Source of the DNA: Microbulbifer agarilyticus
GTDB taxonomy: Bacteria; Pseudomonadota; Gammaproteobacteria; Pseudomonadales; Cellvibrionaceae
Assembly: GCF_020171345.1 (NCBI RefSeq)
Contig: NZ_JAIUZM010000002.1
Coordinates: forward strand, 620,001 to 684,000
Reading direction: 5' to 3'
Length of the DNA: 64,000 bases
Shown: positions 45,330 through 54,238 of the stretch, in pieces
Layout of the letters: each line of letters starts with the position of its first letter
Numbering within the stretch: position 1 is the first letter of the stretch
Notes under the pieces: generated by a model
What the model was told of the DNA's origin: nothing
Seen by the model: only the letters and a program-made list of their open reading frames with translations
The model's database searches: none
Program-made: the position numbers and the translations under genes

Positions 45330-46433
45330 TTACTTGCGTACGAGTAATACACCAGATTCTGTATGATCGGTGTACGGGAACTGATCAAAAATCGCAAATC
45401 GCTCGATACGGTGGGTTTTGGTAAGTTCCGCCAGGTTTTCCAGCTGCGTCTCCGGGTTGCAGGAGATGTATAGAATTCTTGGAAAGCGGGCGATCATCGC
45501 GCAGGTGTCCTGGTCCAGGCCGGCACGGGGTGGATCCACCAGCACAGTGGAAAAGTCGTAACTGTCCAGGTCGAAGTCCTTCAGGCGTCGGAAAGGGCGC
45601 ACCTTATCGATCGCCTGGGTAAACTCCTCGCTGGACAAGCGCAGTATCGCCAGGTTGTCCACGCCATTGGCAGCAATGTTTTCCTGTGCCGCGTTCACCG
45701 ATACCTTGGAGATTTCCGTCGCCAATACCTGGCGGAAGTGTGCCGCCAGTGGAATGGTGAAATTTCCATTACCGCAGTAGAGTTCCAGCAAATCACCGCT
45801 GGTCTTGTCTTCGCTTGTTTGTGGGCAACAGCTTTTTGCCCAGCCGATCATCGAACGGCAAATCTCGCCATTGGGTTGTGTGAAGCTGCCTTCAACCTGC
45901 TTGTACTGGTATTCACGTCCATCGATATCCAGCTTTTCAATCACGTAGTCGCGCTCGAGCACCAGTTTCTGCTTACGTGAGCGTCCCAAAATGGGCACTC
46001 CCAGCTGTTCCTGCAGGGCGCGCGCCTCTGATTCCCACTCTTCCCCCAGGGGTTTGTGGTAAATCAGGGTAATTAGCGCATCGCCGCTCAATGTTGTCAG
46101 GAATTCGGTACAGAACAGCCGTTTGCGCAGCATTTCGCTCGCGTTGATGGCATCAAGTAACGGCGGCATCAGCTCGTTGATCCTGCGCGAGCCAACGGTA
46201 AACTCCTGGATCACAAACGGTTTTTTGTATTCGCCCTGTTTGTACATGGCGTAGTCCACGCGTCCGCCGTCTTGCCACATCTTGAATTCTGCGCGCAGGC
46301 GGTAGTGGCTGGGCGGGGAAGGGAAGACTTCCGGTGCCAGATCCGTGTAGGGCGTATAGGCCTCCCGCAGCCGGGCCACTTTCTGGTCCAGTTGCTGCTG
46401 GTATTCGTCGGTATTTACGCGGTGAAGTGCCAT
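45330..46433 (-). CDS. trmA: tRNA (uracil-5-)-methyltransferase TrmA
   Basis: 367 residues, matching E. coli TrmA (366). SAM-binding motif LLELYCGNGNFTIPLA, the conserved VDPPRAGLD, and the catalytic Cys325 in ILYISCNPETQ (nucleophile attacking U54 C6) are all present. The final Glu in DHTESGVLL is the general base. It makes ribothymidine at position 54 of tRNAs and acts as an RNA chaperone. It lacks the N-terminal TRAM/Fe-S of the RlmC/D paralogues. It is divergent from yjbQ. Confidence 0.96.
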   Translation of the reverse strand: MALHRVNTDEYQQQLDQKVARLREAYTPYTDLAPEVFPSPPSHYRLRAEFKMWQDGGRVDYAMYKQGEYKKPFVIQEFTVGSRRINELMPPLLDAINASEMLRKRLFCTEFLTTLSGDALITLIYHKPLGEEWESEARALQEQLGVPILGRSRKQKLVLERDYVIEKLDIDGREYQYKQVEGSFTQPNGEICRSMIGWAKSCCPQTSEDKTSGDLLELYCGNGNFTIPLAAHFRQVLATEISKVSVNAAQENIAANGVDNLAILRLSSEEFTQAIDKVRPFRRLKDFDLDSYDFSTVLVDPPRAGLDQDTCAMIARFPRILYISCNPETQLENLAELTKTHRIERFAIFDQFPYTDHTESGVLLVRK

Positions 46434-46537
46434 GGGATCAGCCGTACAATTGCAGTTTAGAGTGTGTCCAAATTTGGGGCGCGGATTATAACGGAAACCC
46501 CCAATCGATGTGAGATGGGTGTCGGAAAGGAGTGTTT

Positions 46538-46948
46538 ATGGCAACAGGACAGCTAGAGATTGTAGTGCGGGGGCAGGGGCTGCACGAGTTCACCCGCGAG
46601 GTAGAGGGCTGGCTAGCCAGTCATTCCAATGGTGGCGACGGTCTGTGCACCCTGTTTATACAGCACACCTCCGCAAGCTTATTGATTCAGGAAAATGCTG
46701 ACCCGAGCGCCCGTGTTGACCTGGAAAACTGGCTGAACCGGCTGGTTCCGGAAAATGACCCGCTTTACACGCACACCCTTGAGGGGCCGGATGACATGCC
46801 TGCGCACATCAAGGCCTCATTAACGGCATCCAGCCTGAGCATCCCGGTTATCGATGGTCGGCTGGCGCTGGGTACCTGGCAGGGCATCTATCTATGGGAA
46901 CACCGCCATCATGCGGGCGCACGTCGAGTGATTTTGCATCTGACTTAA
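46538..46948 (+). CDS. YjbQ/UPF0047-family protein
   Basis: 136 residues from ATG 46538, preceded by AAGGAG at 5 bp spacing. The conserved elements TLFIQHTSASLLIQENADP, HTLEGPDDMPAHIKASL and LGTWQGIYLWEHR are exactly the UPF0047 pattern (metal-binding His and Glu positions). E. coli YjbQ has weak thiamine-phosphate synthase activity and can compensate for loss of ThiE, but physiological function is unknown. It is a single gene. Confidence 0.92.
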   Translation: MATGQLEIVVRGQGLHEFTREVEGWLASHSNGGDGLCTLFIQHTSASLLIQENADPSARVDLENWLNRLVPENDPLYTHTLEGPDDMPAHIKASLTASSLSIPVIDGRLALGTWQGIYLWEHRHHAGARRVILHLT

Positions 46949-47036
46949 GTGGTAGCGTTTGATTCGGTACAGCTTTCAGTGCAGGCGGGATCTCTAGCAC
47001 TGGGCGGGGCCATGGCGCACTGTATTGCGCATGCCA

Positions 47037-47058
47037 AAAAAAGGGCGCCGAAGCGCCC
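47037..47058 (-). terminator. Intrinsic terminator of ompW
   Basis: On the minus strand GGGCGC-TTCG-GCGCCC, a stable UUCG tetraloop hairpin, is followed by six T residues, about 25 bp beyond the ompW stop. Confidence 0.9.
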
Positions 47059-47083
47059 AATTCAATCTGCCGAACTAGAAGTG

Positions 47084-47866
47084 TCAGAAGGAAAATTTAT
47101 AGCCCACTGACAGGTTGAACATCCAAGGGTCATAGATGTAGTCCCCGGAATAGGACTCAAAAATCGGCTCTAGGTCCGGGGGTGGCGGTACGTCATCGAA
47201 AACTCGCAGTCGCATATCGGTGTCGGCTCGCGTATACACCGCGGCAACGTTTACCAGCCAGGCACTATCACGCCCGAAGTTGAAATCCATACCTGCTTGC
47301 CACGTATAGCCCCAAGAGGAACCTAAGCCGAAGTTGCCACGCAGACCAACGTCGGCTAAGTCCCGCCGTACGGCACGGCTAAGGCGGGTTGAACCGAACT
47401 CTGTGTAGCTAATGCCACCACCGATGTAGGGTTGAACCAGGCACGTCTCATCAAGTGGGTAATACTTGAGGCTTAGGGTACTGATATCGGCATCAAAATT
47501 TGTGACATTGCGGTATTCCACATCATCGAAGCCGAGTGTGAAATAGCTGTCAGCATGGCTGCTTGAGTGGCTGTCGCCATCCATATAGGCGACCTCGATA
47601 CCCCAATGCTCATGCGGTTTCCATTCGAAGTTGATTAACCAACCCCACTCGGAACCAGGGTCCACATTAGCGCGGAAGGCATCGGAAAACTCGAGCGTTT
47701 CATCGACGAAGCTAACTGTGTCATCACCCGGGGAAATATAGTATCCGCCAGCACGGACAATAAAATCCTGTGGTCCAGTCAGGCCGAGAGGGCCCGCCGA
47801 GGCGACGCCACTCAATCCCAAAGTTAACGGCGCCACTATAGGCAAAAGTTTCAACATCCTTTTCAC
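47084..47866 (-). CDS. OmpW-family outer-membrane protein
   Basis: 260 residues. GTG at 47866 is favoured as start because AAGGAG sits 9 bp upstream; an ATG three codons in would be too far from it. A signal peptide ends at VASA-GPL. The remainder is a small beta-barrel pattern with aromatic-terminated strands: IVRAGGYYISP, IEVAYMDGD, LSLKYYPLD, VQPYIGGGISY, and the final NLSVGYKFSF ending in Phe for BAM recognition. OmpW forms an eight-strand barrel for small hydrophobic molecules. It is larger than E. coli OmpW (212), mainly from a ~20-residue insertion near the end (FDDVPPPPDLEPIFESYSGD). A LacI-type operator-like palindrome lies ~108 bp upstream. Confidence 0.87.
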   Translation of the reverse strand: MKRMLKLLPIVAPLTLGLSGVASAGPLGLTGPQDFIVRAGGYYISPGDDTVSFVDETLEFSDAFRANVDPGSEWGWLINFEWKPHEHWGIEVAYMDGDSHSSSHADSYFTLGFDDVEYRNVTNFDADISTLSLKYYPLDETCLVQPYIGGGISYTEFGSTRLSRAVRRDLADVGLRGNFGLGSSWGYTWQAGMDFNFGRDSAWLVNVAAVYTRADTDMRLRVFDDVPPPPDLEPIFESYSGDYIYDPWMFNLSVGYKFSF

Positions 47867-47973
47867 TTGAGGTAACTCCTTGTATACCTGTTGAGTAAAA
47901 AGTGTAATACGGGACTATTTAACTTATGGAAAATACGACCAACTTAGGTGCCAAAATCGTATTCGGGCAGATG

Positions 47974-47987
47974 TGTTAGCGCTAAAT
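47974..47987. promoter_or_regulatory. LacI-family-type operator-like palindrome
   Basis: TGTTAGCGCTAAAT contains the perfect 10-bp palindrome TTAGCGCTAA with a central CG step, as seen in LacI/GalR-family operators (TGnTAnCGnTAnCA). It lies upstream of ompW and just past the tusE stop. No LacI-type gene is in the window. Confidence 0.4.
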
Positions 47988-47997
47988 GCGTTTACGC

Positions 47998-48333
47998 TCA
48001 CAGGCAATTGGTAGGTTTGGGGAGCCCGGCGATCTTGCTGCCGATTTTGGCCGGGCTCGGCGGGAAGAGTTGCATCAGAAAGATACTGCGGCCTTTCTCC
48101 GGCCCCAGATGTTGCCCGACATACTTCACCAGTGGTCGCATCGCCGGAGACAGCTCGAATTCCTGATAGAAATCGCGCAGTAGCGTAATCACGTCCCAAT
48201 GGTCCCGAGTGAGCTCGATGTTTTCTCGGGTCGCCAGCGCGGTGGCCACTTCCGGGCTCCAATCGTTTAGGTCGCGCAAAAAGCCTTCTTTGTCGAGCGC
48301 GATCTCACGCCCTGCAATTACCAAATTATCCAT
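47998..48333 (-). CDS. tusE: TusE/DsrC-type sulfur relay protein
   Basis: 111 residues from ATG 48333. The family core DLNDWSPEVATALATRENIELTRDHWDVI (given as NDWSPEVA and LTRDHWDVI) is followed by FYQEFELSPAMRPLVKY. The penultimate Cys110 in KPTNCL carries the persulfide received from TusBCD and passed to MnmA for tRNA 2-thiouridine. Only the penultimate Cys is present, as in TusE rather than sulfur-oxidising DsrC, which has a second upstream Cys. It is the last gene of tusDCBE, 7 bp after tusB. Confidence 0.93.
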   Translation of the reverse strand: MDNLVIAGREIALDKEGFLRDLNDWSPEVATALATRENIELTRDHWDVITLLRDFYQEFELSPAMRPLVKYVGQHLGPEKGRSIFLMQLFPPSPAKIGSKIAGLPKPTNCL

Positions 48334-48340
48334 GGCTAAC

Positions 48341-48622
48341 TTACCTGAACCAGCTAACAATGGGTGTGTGCGCCACGCACAAATCTACCCACGCCGCTTC
48401 ATCGATGCCTTTTACGCCTTGAGCCAGTTTTACTCCGCGCGCGTGCGCGTCGGCCGTCAAGGCGTAGATATTGTCTTGAGGTAATTTGTGGTGTGTGGGC
48501 GCAGTCGCTGCATAGACCGCGTCCTCGATCAGCAACAGTGCATCACCCTCGACAAAGGACGCTAAGCAATCATGGAGCGCGCTTCCCCCCAGTGGGGATT
48601 GATTGACGATATGCAGGGTCAT
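48341..48622 (-). CDS. tusB: Sulfur relay protein TusB (DsrH family)
   Basis: 93 residues. MTLHIVNQSPLG start, DALLLIEDAVYA, IYALTADAHARG and the C-terminal VDLCVAHTPIVSWF match TusB/DsrH. It forms the TusBCD heterohexamer that accepts sulfur from TusA. It starts one base after the tusC stop. It is present in the canonical order D-C-B-E. Confidence 0.93.
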   Translation of the reverse strand: MTLHIVNQSPLGGSALHDCLASFVEGDALLLIEDAVYAATAPTHHKLPQDNIYALTADAHARGVKLAQGVKGIDEAAWVDLCVAHTPIVSWFR

Positions 48623-48623
48623 G

Positions 48624-48983
48624 TTAAAAGCTCAGTACCTGATCAAAGTCGCGAATGAAGGCGCCGGTGTCGGCCAGTAAAACAAGCTCCGCCCCAGCAA
48701 GCTGCAGCGTGTCGGTGGCAATACCCCGTGCTGCAACGCTTTTCTCGCATACATGGATCTGCTCTATGCCAAACATTGGCATGGCCTGTAGATTCCGCCG
48801 CAGGCTCTTCTCATTAATCGCCTGCGGGTCCTGTTCAAGCAGCTGGTATACGCCGTCGCCGGTGAAGAGGACTGCGGGAATCTGATCCATGGCGGCACAG
48901 GCCAGAATGGCCTCGAGACCTTCACGGGCGAGGGTGTTGCCGTAGGGCGCGTGCCGGCAGAGGGCAAGGATCGAGTTCGCCAT
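48624..48983 (-). CDS. tusC: Sulfur relay protein TusC (DsrF family)
   Basis: 119 residues from ATG 48983, with GGAGG 8 bp upstream inside the end of tusD. The start ILALCRHAPYGNTLAREGLEAILACAA and GDGVYQLL fit the DsrE-like fold of TusC. It is a structural partner in TusBCD without the catalytic Cys. It is separated from tusD by 4 bp. Confidence 0.92.
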   Translation of the reverse strand: MANSILALCRHAPYGNTLAREGLEAILACAAMDQIPAVLFTGDGVYQLLEQDPQAINEKSLRRNLQAMPMFGIEQIHVCEKSVAARGIATDTLQLAGAELVLLADTGAFIRDFDQVLSF

Positions 48984-48987
48984 TGCA

Positions 48988-49380
48988 TTAGCCTCCAAAG
49001 CTGATTAGGCGGTCGCTGACAGCGGCCGCTTCTGCCAGCTGCCCGAGGCCGGCCAGGCTAAAGCCTGCGGCAAGGTTGGCGCTGGGCTTCTCCAGGCGGT
49101 TTGCTTCCGATTCACTGAGCAGACCACGGCGCTGGGCCGCGGCGATACACACGGTAAGATCGAGTGCGTGATCCTGTTGCAGGGACTGCCACTGGCCCAG
49201 CAAGTCCTGCTCATCTTGCGGGGGTGCGGCGAGGGCGCTGCCGTTATGTACGCCATCCGCGTAGAAAAACACCCGGTAGATACCGTGGCCCGCGGCAAGG
49301 GTTGCCTGGGCAAAACGGAGCGCGGTGGCGGCACCTTCCGAGCTGTGGGGCGCGCCATAAACCACAAGGGTAAATTGCAT
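48988..49380 (-). CDS. tusD: Sulfur relay protein TusD (DsrE family)
   Basis: 130 residues. The catalytic cysteine is Cys78 in LTVCIAAAQRRGLL, the same residue number as the E. coli TusD persulfide Cys. VVYGAPHSSEGAATALRFAQA and FFYADGVHNGSAL are typical. First gene of tusDCBE. The tusA gene, which feeds sulfur to this complex, is not nearby, as is usual. Confidence 0.94.
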   Translation of the reverse strand: MQFTLVVYGAPHSSEGAATALRFAQATLAAGHGIYRVFFYADGVHNGSALAAPPQDEQDLLGQWQSLQQDHALDLTVCIAAAQRRGLLSESEANRLEKPSANLAAGFSLAGLGQLAEAAAVSDRLISFGG

Positions 49381-49452
49381 GGGTGTGTGTACCTGGTGTG
49401 AGTCTGATGGCCGTGTTCAGGCTGGAGGTTAGGTAAAGGGTGGCATACTGGC

Positions 49453-49479
49453 AAAAAAATGCCCCGCTAAGCGGGGCAT
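49453..49479 (-). terminator. Intrinsic terminator of the Bax-inhibitor-like gene
   Basis: On the minus strand ATGCCCCGC-TTA-GCGGGGCAT is followed by a run of six T residues, 25-50 bp past the yccA-like stop. It insulates the tus operon from yccA. Confidence 0.88.
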
Positions 49480-49504
49480 TGGTTGAACCGGGTCAACGTG
49501 CTGA

Positions 49505-50182
49505 TTAGTCGTCGGAAGCGAAGCCGAAGATGTGCAGCAGGCTGGTGAACAGGTTCAGGATGTTCAGGTACAGGGAAGTGGTTGCCATGATGTAGTTGGT
49601 CTCACCACCGTTCACGATACGGCTGGTGTCGTACAGGATGAAACCGGAGAACAACAGGGCAATCACGCCGCTCAGGGCTACGCTGGCCAGCGGCATATAT
49701 ACGCCGAAGAAGCTCGCGATCATCATGCCGATGGCACATACCAGTACGGCAATCAGGCCAACGAACAGGAAGCCGCCCATAAAGCTGAAGTCTTTACGGG
49801 TGGTCAGTACATAGGCAGACAGCGCGAAGAAGATCAGTGCGGTGGTACCCAGCGCCTGCATGATCACCTGGCCACTGCCTGCAGCAACGTAGTGGTTAAG
49901 AATGGGGCCCAGGGAGGCACCCAGCAGACCGGTGAAGGCGAAGACGACACCAACGCCTGCGCTGGAGTTAGCGGTACGCGGCAGTACCAGCCAGATCAGG
50001 GCCAGGGCGCCGAGGGAGCAGATGATGCCCATGCCGCGACCCATGCCGATTGCCATGGAAACGCCTGCGGTGACTGCGCTGAATAGAACAGTCATGGCCA
50101 GTAGTGCGTAGGTATTGCGCAGTACTTTGGCTGACTCCAAGCGGTCCACCGCTCGGGACTGTGTATAAACTTCGGGCTGCAT
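49505..50182 (-). CDS. Bax inhibitor-1/YccA-family membrane protein
   Basis: 225 residues with seven hydrophobic helices, a QSRAVDRLESAKVLRNTYALLAMTVLF start and the C-terminal YLNILNLFTSLLHIFGF (typical LNLFLxLLRIFG of the family). Members form Ca2+-leak channels or interact with FtsH (E. coli YccA). The pair of acidic residues in the last helix expected for the Ca2+ gate is represented by the terminal DD. It is a single gene with its own terminator. Confidence 0.92.
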   Translation of the reverse strand: MQPEVYTQSRAVDRLESAKVLRNTYALLAMTVLFSAVTAGVSMAIGMGRGMGIICSLGALALIWLVLPRTANSSAGVGVVFAFTGLLGASLGPILNHYVAAGSGQVIMQALGTTALIFFALSAYVLTTRKDFSFMGGFLFVGLIAVLVCAIGMMIASFFGVYMPLASVALSGVIALLFSGFILYDTSRIVNGGETNYIMATTSLYLNILNLFTSLLHIFGFASDD

Positions 50183-50377
50183 TAGCGTCTCCTGCTAGTG
50201 AATAGATAATCTGTTGCGATCATATAACCAGTGCTTTTGACCTTCAAGTAGTCGTGAGGTTCGCCGAAATGGGGCAACTTGAGGAAAATCAGCGCGCAAT
50301 GCCAGACTCTTGGAAATGGCGTTGCGGGGCACAATCAGACCGTATAAACCCAGTAATGGGGGCATTGGGGGCGATTT

Positions 50378-52930
50378 TCAATGACTGCCGGGTATCTTGA
50401 TGTCGACGATCAGGGGCAGGTGATCGGAGGCCAGCCGGGTCAATTCGCTGCGCGGGACGTGGATATCATTCACATGAAGGCCTGGCTCCACAAACACGTA
50501 GTCAATGCGTGCCTTGGGCAAACGGCTGAAGAAGGTCCCTTTCGGCTTATGGCCAGGCATTTTCAGTTGTGCGTCATCCAGTACCTCGGTCACTTTCTTT
50601 ATTTCGCCGGCTCCCGGAAGGGCATTGAAGTCACCGACGAGTATGCGGGGCTTATCCCGACACTCCGCATTGCCCAGCCAGTCCTCTCCGAGTAGCGCAT
50701 CCACCTGTCGCTGTCGTTCACCTTTGGAGAGCCCCAGGTGCGTGTTGAACATCTGTATCGGAGTGCCGTAGAAGTCGATCTCCATCCACAGAGCGCCGCG
50801 GGGTTCGGCGCTATTGCGGAACCGCGAGTTTTCCGGTGGTCCGGGGAGGATGCCTTTCTTGATCAGGCGCACGGGAAGATGGGTCATGATGGCATCTCCG
50901 TAACGCTCATCCTCCAGGTGCATGGCCGGCTGAAAGTGGAAATCCATCGCCAGCAGCTTCGCGATTTGTTGGGCTTGATCCACGTCTCCGGTGCGCTTGC
51001 GGCGTACATCCACTTCCTGAAGCGCGACAATATCTGGGGAATAGAGCGCGATAACCCGGGCAATGCGCTCTGGCGAAAGCTTTCCGTCCATCCCTTTGCA
51101 AATATGTACGTTGTAGGTCATCACTCGGAGTGTATGCGGCTTCGATGGCTGCGGGTTCGTGCCGGGTTGTGCGCCCGTCGCAACCTGTGCTGGTGTTGCG
51201 GAGGGATCACTGCGTTCGGGCGAATCCATTTCCGTGGCTGTGGTCACTGCTGGTGGGGACTTCAGGTTTTGCGCTGGCTGCGCGCGCAGGAATGCGAGGG
51301 CGGCGTTGCGAATATCGCGGGGGCGCCAGTGGCCGCGGCCGTTTTTCGGGAAATGGATATCGCCCGGCATCAATGCGAATGCATGGGTTTCGTTAGGGCC
51401 GGCGCCGCCATGGCTGCCGGACTCTATGGCAAACGAGATACTTGGCAGGCCCGCGCAATAGCCGCTGACGACAAAATCACCGGCATCCGGGTGTCGGCAC
51501 AGGTTTGCCAAATCTTCGATGGCTTCGTCGAGGAACGGGTGGTCCTCACCAAGGACTTTTTCCCCATCTTCTGGGAGTGCAAAGGCGCCGTGCCGCCACC
51601 AGCCGCGAATCTTTGTGACCTGCTTACCCTCGGCGTCGGTGTCCGATGATTCTTTATCTTCATAAAGAATCATCGGTGCGTCGGTCTTCTCAATGATAAT
51701 TCGTGCGATTTCCGCGGGTGGGGTGTGGGTACAGTGGATGTTGTAGAGCAGGGCCAGCGGCCCCATGGCGGAAAGTGCCATGGGCGCATCACCGTCGCGC
51801 TGATCTTCAGTGACTTTTACCGGGAACAGCTTTTGTACCCACTGGCCACCAAACAGGCGGACGCGTTGCAGCTGTATGCCGTGGTTGGAACTGGAGCGAT
51901 AGCCGCTGGGACTCTCCGGCAGTTCCGACAGGGCATCACTCACGGCATCGGCAAAGCTGCGTCCGTGCAGGCTCTCATAAGGCGTGCTGTCTTCCTGGCC
52001 ATGATCGGAATAAATCCAGACGTCATAGTGGCGTCGGGAGGAGCGGTGCGCTGCGCGCCAGATTCGGGCAATCGCATCGTCAATACCTTTCAGCGTCCAA
52101 TGTGCGAACGCCGAGCTGGGGCCGCGTCGGTGTGCCTGCTCGTCGTACCCCAGCAAGTTGATATAGATAACTGGCAGGCCGCGCGCGATATCGATCTTTA
52201 CACCGACGGTAGAGAGCTCGCGCATCAAGATGGTGATGGCAATGCGCGTGGGTATAAACATGAGCTCGCGCAAAAAGTCCTGGCCACTGGTCAGTCCGCG
52301 AAAGAAATCCACCACCGATAAACAGAATTCGAGAAACAGCAGGCCCGCTGTGCGGATAAGGCTCCACAGGTTGACCAGCAGCATCAGGATCAGCGCTTTG
52401 GGACCAGCTTCCTTGAGTGAGGGCCCCCAGCCCTGCGAGGCTGGACAGAAATGCGCCTCGTCATGTTCTGCGCCGGCGCGAAACACGCTGACATAGCAAC
52501 TGCCGTGCTGTAGTAGCGGTTCGTTACCGGTTTCTGTCAGACTGTCTTCGACCTTGGTTGCTGCATTGGATTCATACATGCGCAGCATTTCCTGGGAATC
52601 CGTCGACATAAACCCAAAGGCGGGCACCGCGCATTTTACCCCGTAAAAAATTTCTGCCTGCACCGCCGGTGTTGTCGCAGGGACCCCCGAGTACATGTTA
52701 TCGAGGTGGTAGTGCTCCTCTCTGATCAGCTTGCTCACAAAGGGCATTTTGCCCTCGGCTAATGCGCGGTCCAGTTGCAGGCGTGCCAGTCCGTCAATCT
52801 GAATGAGTACCAGTGCAGGTGCTTCCGGTTCGCGCTCATTGATTTGCAGTTTGAGCGTGCGCGCCAGCCACTCGCTGCGGCTGACGCGGCGACGCCAGTT
52901 GCGGAGACGTGTGGCGATACGGGTCAACAT
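50378..52930 (-). CDS. Fusion of an alkaline-phosphatase-superfamily phosphodiesterase and an EEP hydrolase
   Basis: 850 residues in two enzyme modules. Residues ~36-565 are a type I phosphodiesterase/nucleotide pyrophosphatase-like domain: metal Asp46 in IQIDGLA, nucleophile Thr near 86-87 in VPATTPAV, D263/H267 in GYDEQAHRRG, and D309/H310 in YSDHGQ. A strongly hydrophobic segment (~178-210) interrupts it, suggesting membrane attachment. After a Ser/Thr/Pro-rich linker (~565-600), residues 601-850 are an endonuclease/exonuclease/phosphatase domain with MTYNVH (N608), LQEVD (E639), GDFNALPG (D767, N769) and SDHLP (D836/H837). Both active sites look complete. No secretion signal is clear; the start is very basic. 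It is the third gene of an operon with a glycosidase and a GT4 enzyme, 12 bp after the latter. Substrate is unknown; a phospholipid or glycan phosphodiester is plausible. Confidence 0.82.
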   Translation of the reverse strand: MLTRIATRLRNWRRRVSRSEWLARTLKLQINEREPEAPALVLIQIDGLARLQLDRALAEGKMPFVSKLIREEHYHLDNMYSGVPATTPAVQAEIFYGVKCAVPAFGFMSTDSQEMLRMYESNAATKVEDSLTETGNEPLLQHGSCYVSVFRAGAEHDEAHFCPASQGWGPSLKEAGPKALILMLLVNLWSLIRTAGLLFLEFCLSVVDFFRGLTSGQDFLRELMFIPTRIAITILMRELSTVGVKIDIARGLPVIYINLLGYDEQAHRRGPSSAFAHWTLKGIDDAIARIWRAAHRSSRRHYDVWIYSDHGQEDSTPYESLHGRSFADAVSDALSELPESPSGYRSSSNHGIQLQRVRLFGGQWVQKLFPVKVTEDQRDGDAPMALSAMGPLALLYNIHCTHTPPAEIARIIIEKTDAPMILYEDKESSDTDAEGKQVTKIRGWWRHGAFALPEDGEKVLGEDHPFLDEAIEDLANLCRHPDAGDFVVSGYCAGLPSISFAIESGSHGGAGPNETHAFALMPGDIHFPKNGRGHWRPRDIRNAALAFLRAQPAQNLKSPPAVTTATEMDSPERSDPSATPAQVATGAQPGTNPQPSKPHTLRVMTYNVHICKGMDGKLSPERIARVIALYSPDIVALQEVDVRRKRTGDVDQAQQIAKLLAMDFHFQPAMHLEDERYGDAIMTHLPVRLIKKGILPGPPENSRFRNSAEPRGALWMEIDFYGTPIQMFNTHLGLSKGERQRQVDALLGEDWLGNAECRDKPRILVGDFNALPGAGEIKKVTEVLDDAQLKMPGHKPKGTFFSRLPKARIDYVFVEPGLHVNDIHVPRSELTRLASDHLPLIVDIKIPGSH

Positions 52931-52942
52931 CTGCAGGAATTC

Positions 52943-54238
52943 CTAATCATTGGCCTGCTGGGGTTTGCCTTTGCCGGCATTTTCCAGAGCCGCAGTGGCA
53001 GCGCCAGTAACGCCTTCGAGAATTTCCCACTGGGCGCCAATGGTTTTGCGTAATCGCATCCACTGCGCATACAGCGAGTCGTCCAGCGGCCAATGCTGAT
53101 GGACCAGGGATTGATAATGGGAGAGGGCAGCCTTCGCGCAGTTTTCCATGGAAAAGCGCTCGGCGGTTTCTAGCGCGGCATTATGCAGGGATTGCCGCTC
53201 AGTGGGTTCCAGATCGTATACCCACTGGAATCCGGCAAGCAGTTCCCGCTGGCAGTGTTTGAGAATCAAGCGCCCGTTGAAGCGGTCATCGACGACTTCG
53301 CGCACACCGCTGGCATCCAGCGCCACTACCGGGGTGCCTGCGGCCATCGCTTCGGTGAGCACCATGCCCTGGGTTTCGCTGGTGGAGGTGAAGCCAAATA
53401 CATCCATCGCGCTGTAGGCGTCCCGCTGTGTCTCACCTTGCAGGATGCCGGTCATATGCAGTCGATCCGACAAGCCATTCTCTGCAAAAATTTGTGTAAT
53501 GCGCGCTTGCAGCGGTCCGCTGCCAACCACCATGAAATGCGTGTTGGGGTTGCGCTGCATAAATTCCGCCACCGTATCTGACAGGAATTCGAGATTTTTC
53601 TCTTCCGCCAGCCTGCCCAGGTGACCAATAACAAATGCATTATCCGGAATACCGTAACGTGCACGGGCCTTGGCCCCGTCCCCATCGCAGTAATCCTCCA
53701 GTTGCACACCGGTCGGAACAACACTGATTGGCGACTTCACGCCGCGCTCGCGTAACAGTTCTGCGACGCTTTCGCTTGGTGCAAACACCTTGCTGGCGAG
53801 ATTGCTATAGCGGGTGGCTAACTCAATCACGAAACGTTTCAGCGCATCGGAATCTGCGGGGACATAGTGGGTGTAGCGTTCGTACAGAGTGTGGTGGGTA
53901 AAAACTAATGGCAACTCGCGGCTGCGGGCGATGCGGAGTGCCGTCATGCCCAATAGAAACGGGTGATGTGAATGCACGAGGTCGGGTTCAAAAAAATCCA
54001 GCCGGTCGCTGAGCTCCCCGGAGAGCGGCAGTGCCACGGAAAAATCGCTGCCATTGAAATTCTGGATCGCAGGAATGCGCACCACATCCATTTCATTTTC
54101 GATCTTGTCATGAAACTCGGGCGCGACCACCATTACATGATGGCCTTGCCTTCGGTATTCCCGGCAAAACGCAGCGACTGAGCGGGCAACACCACCTACA
54201 TGCGGCAGGTAGGTGTTGGTGAGCATAACGATATTCAC
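52943..54238 (-). CDS. Glycosyltransferase family 4
   Basis: 431 residues, GT-B fold. The N-terminal loop is TYLPHVGGVARSV and the donor-binding half shows GHLGRLAEEKN (K214) and the E-x7-E motif SETQGMVLTE (E288, E296) of retaining GT4 enzymes. The pattern resembles diacylglycerol glucosyltransferases and mannosyltransferases that act at the membrane. An alanine-rich ~25-residue tail follows (GVTGAATAALENAGKG). The ATG overlaps the glycosidase stop by 4 bp (ATGA). Context suggests the product and the glycosidase act on the same glycoside. Confidence 0.88.
   Translation of the reverse strand: MNIVMLTNTYLPHVGGVARSVAAFCREYRRQGHHVMVVAPEFHDKIENEMDVVRIPAIQNFNGSDFSVALPLSGELSDRLDFFEPDLVHSHHPFLLGMTALRIARSRELPLVFTHHTLYERYTHYVPADSDALKRFVIELATRYSNLASKVFAPSESVAELLRERGVKSPISVVPTGVQLEDYCDGDGAKARARYGIPDNAFVIGHLGRLAEEKNLEFLSDTVAEFMQRNPNTHFMVVGSGPLQARITQIFAENGLSDRLHMTGILQGETQRDAYSAMDVFGFTSTSETQGMVLTEAMAAGTPVVALDASGVREVVDDRFNGRLILKHCQRELLAGFQWVYDLEPTERQSLHNAALETAERFSMENCAKAALSHYQSLVHQHWPLDDSLYAQWMRLRKTIGAQWEILEGVTGAATAALENAGKGKPQQAND

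Noticed and set aside
50738-51649. 303-codon open frame on the plus strand
   Set aside because: It is antisense to the PDE-EEP fusion.
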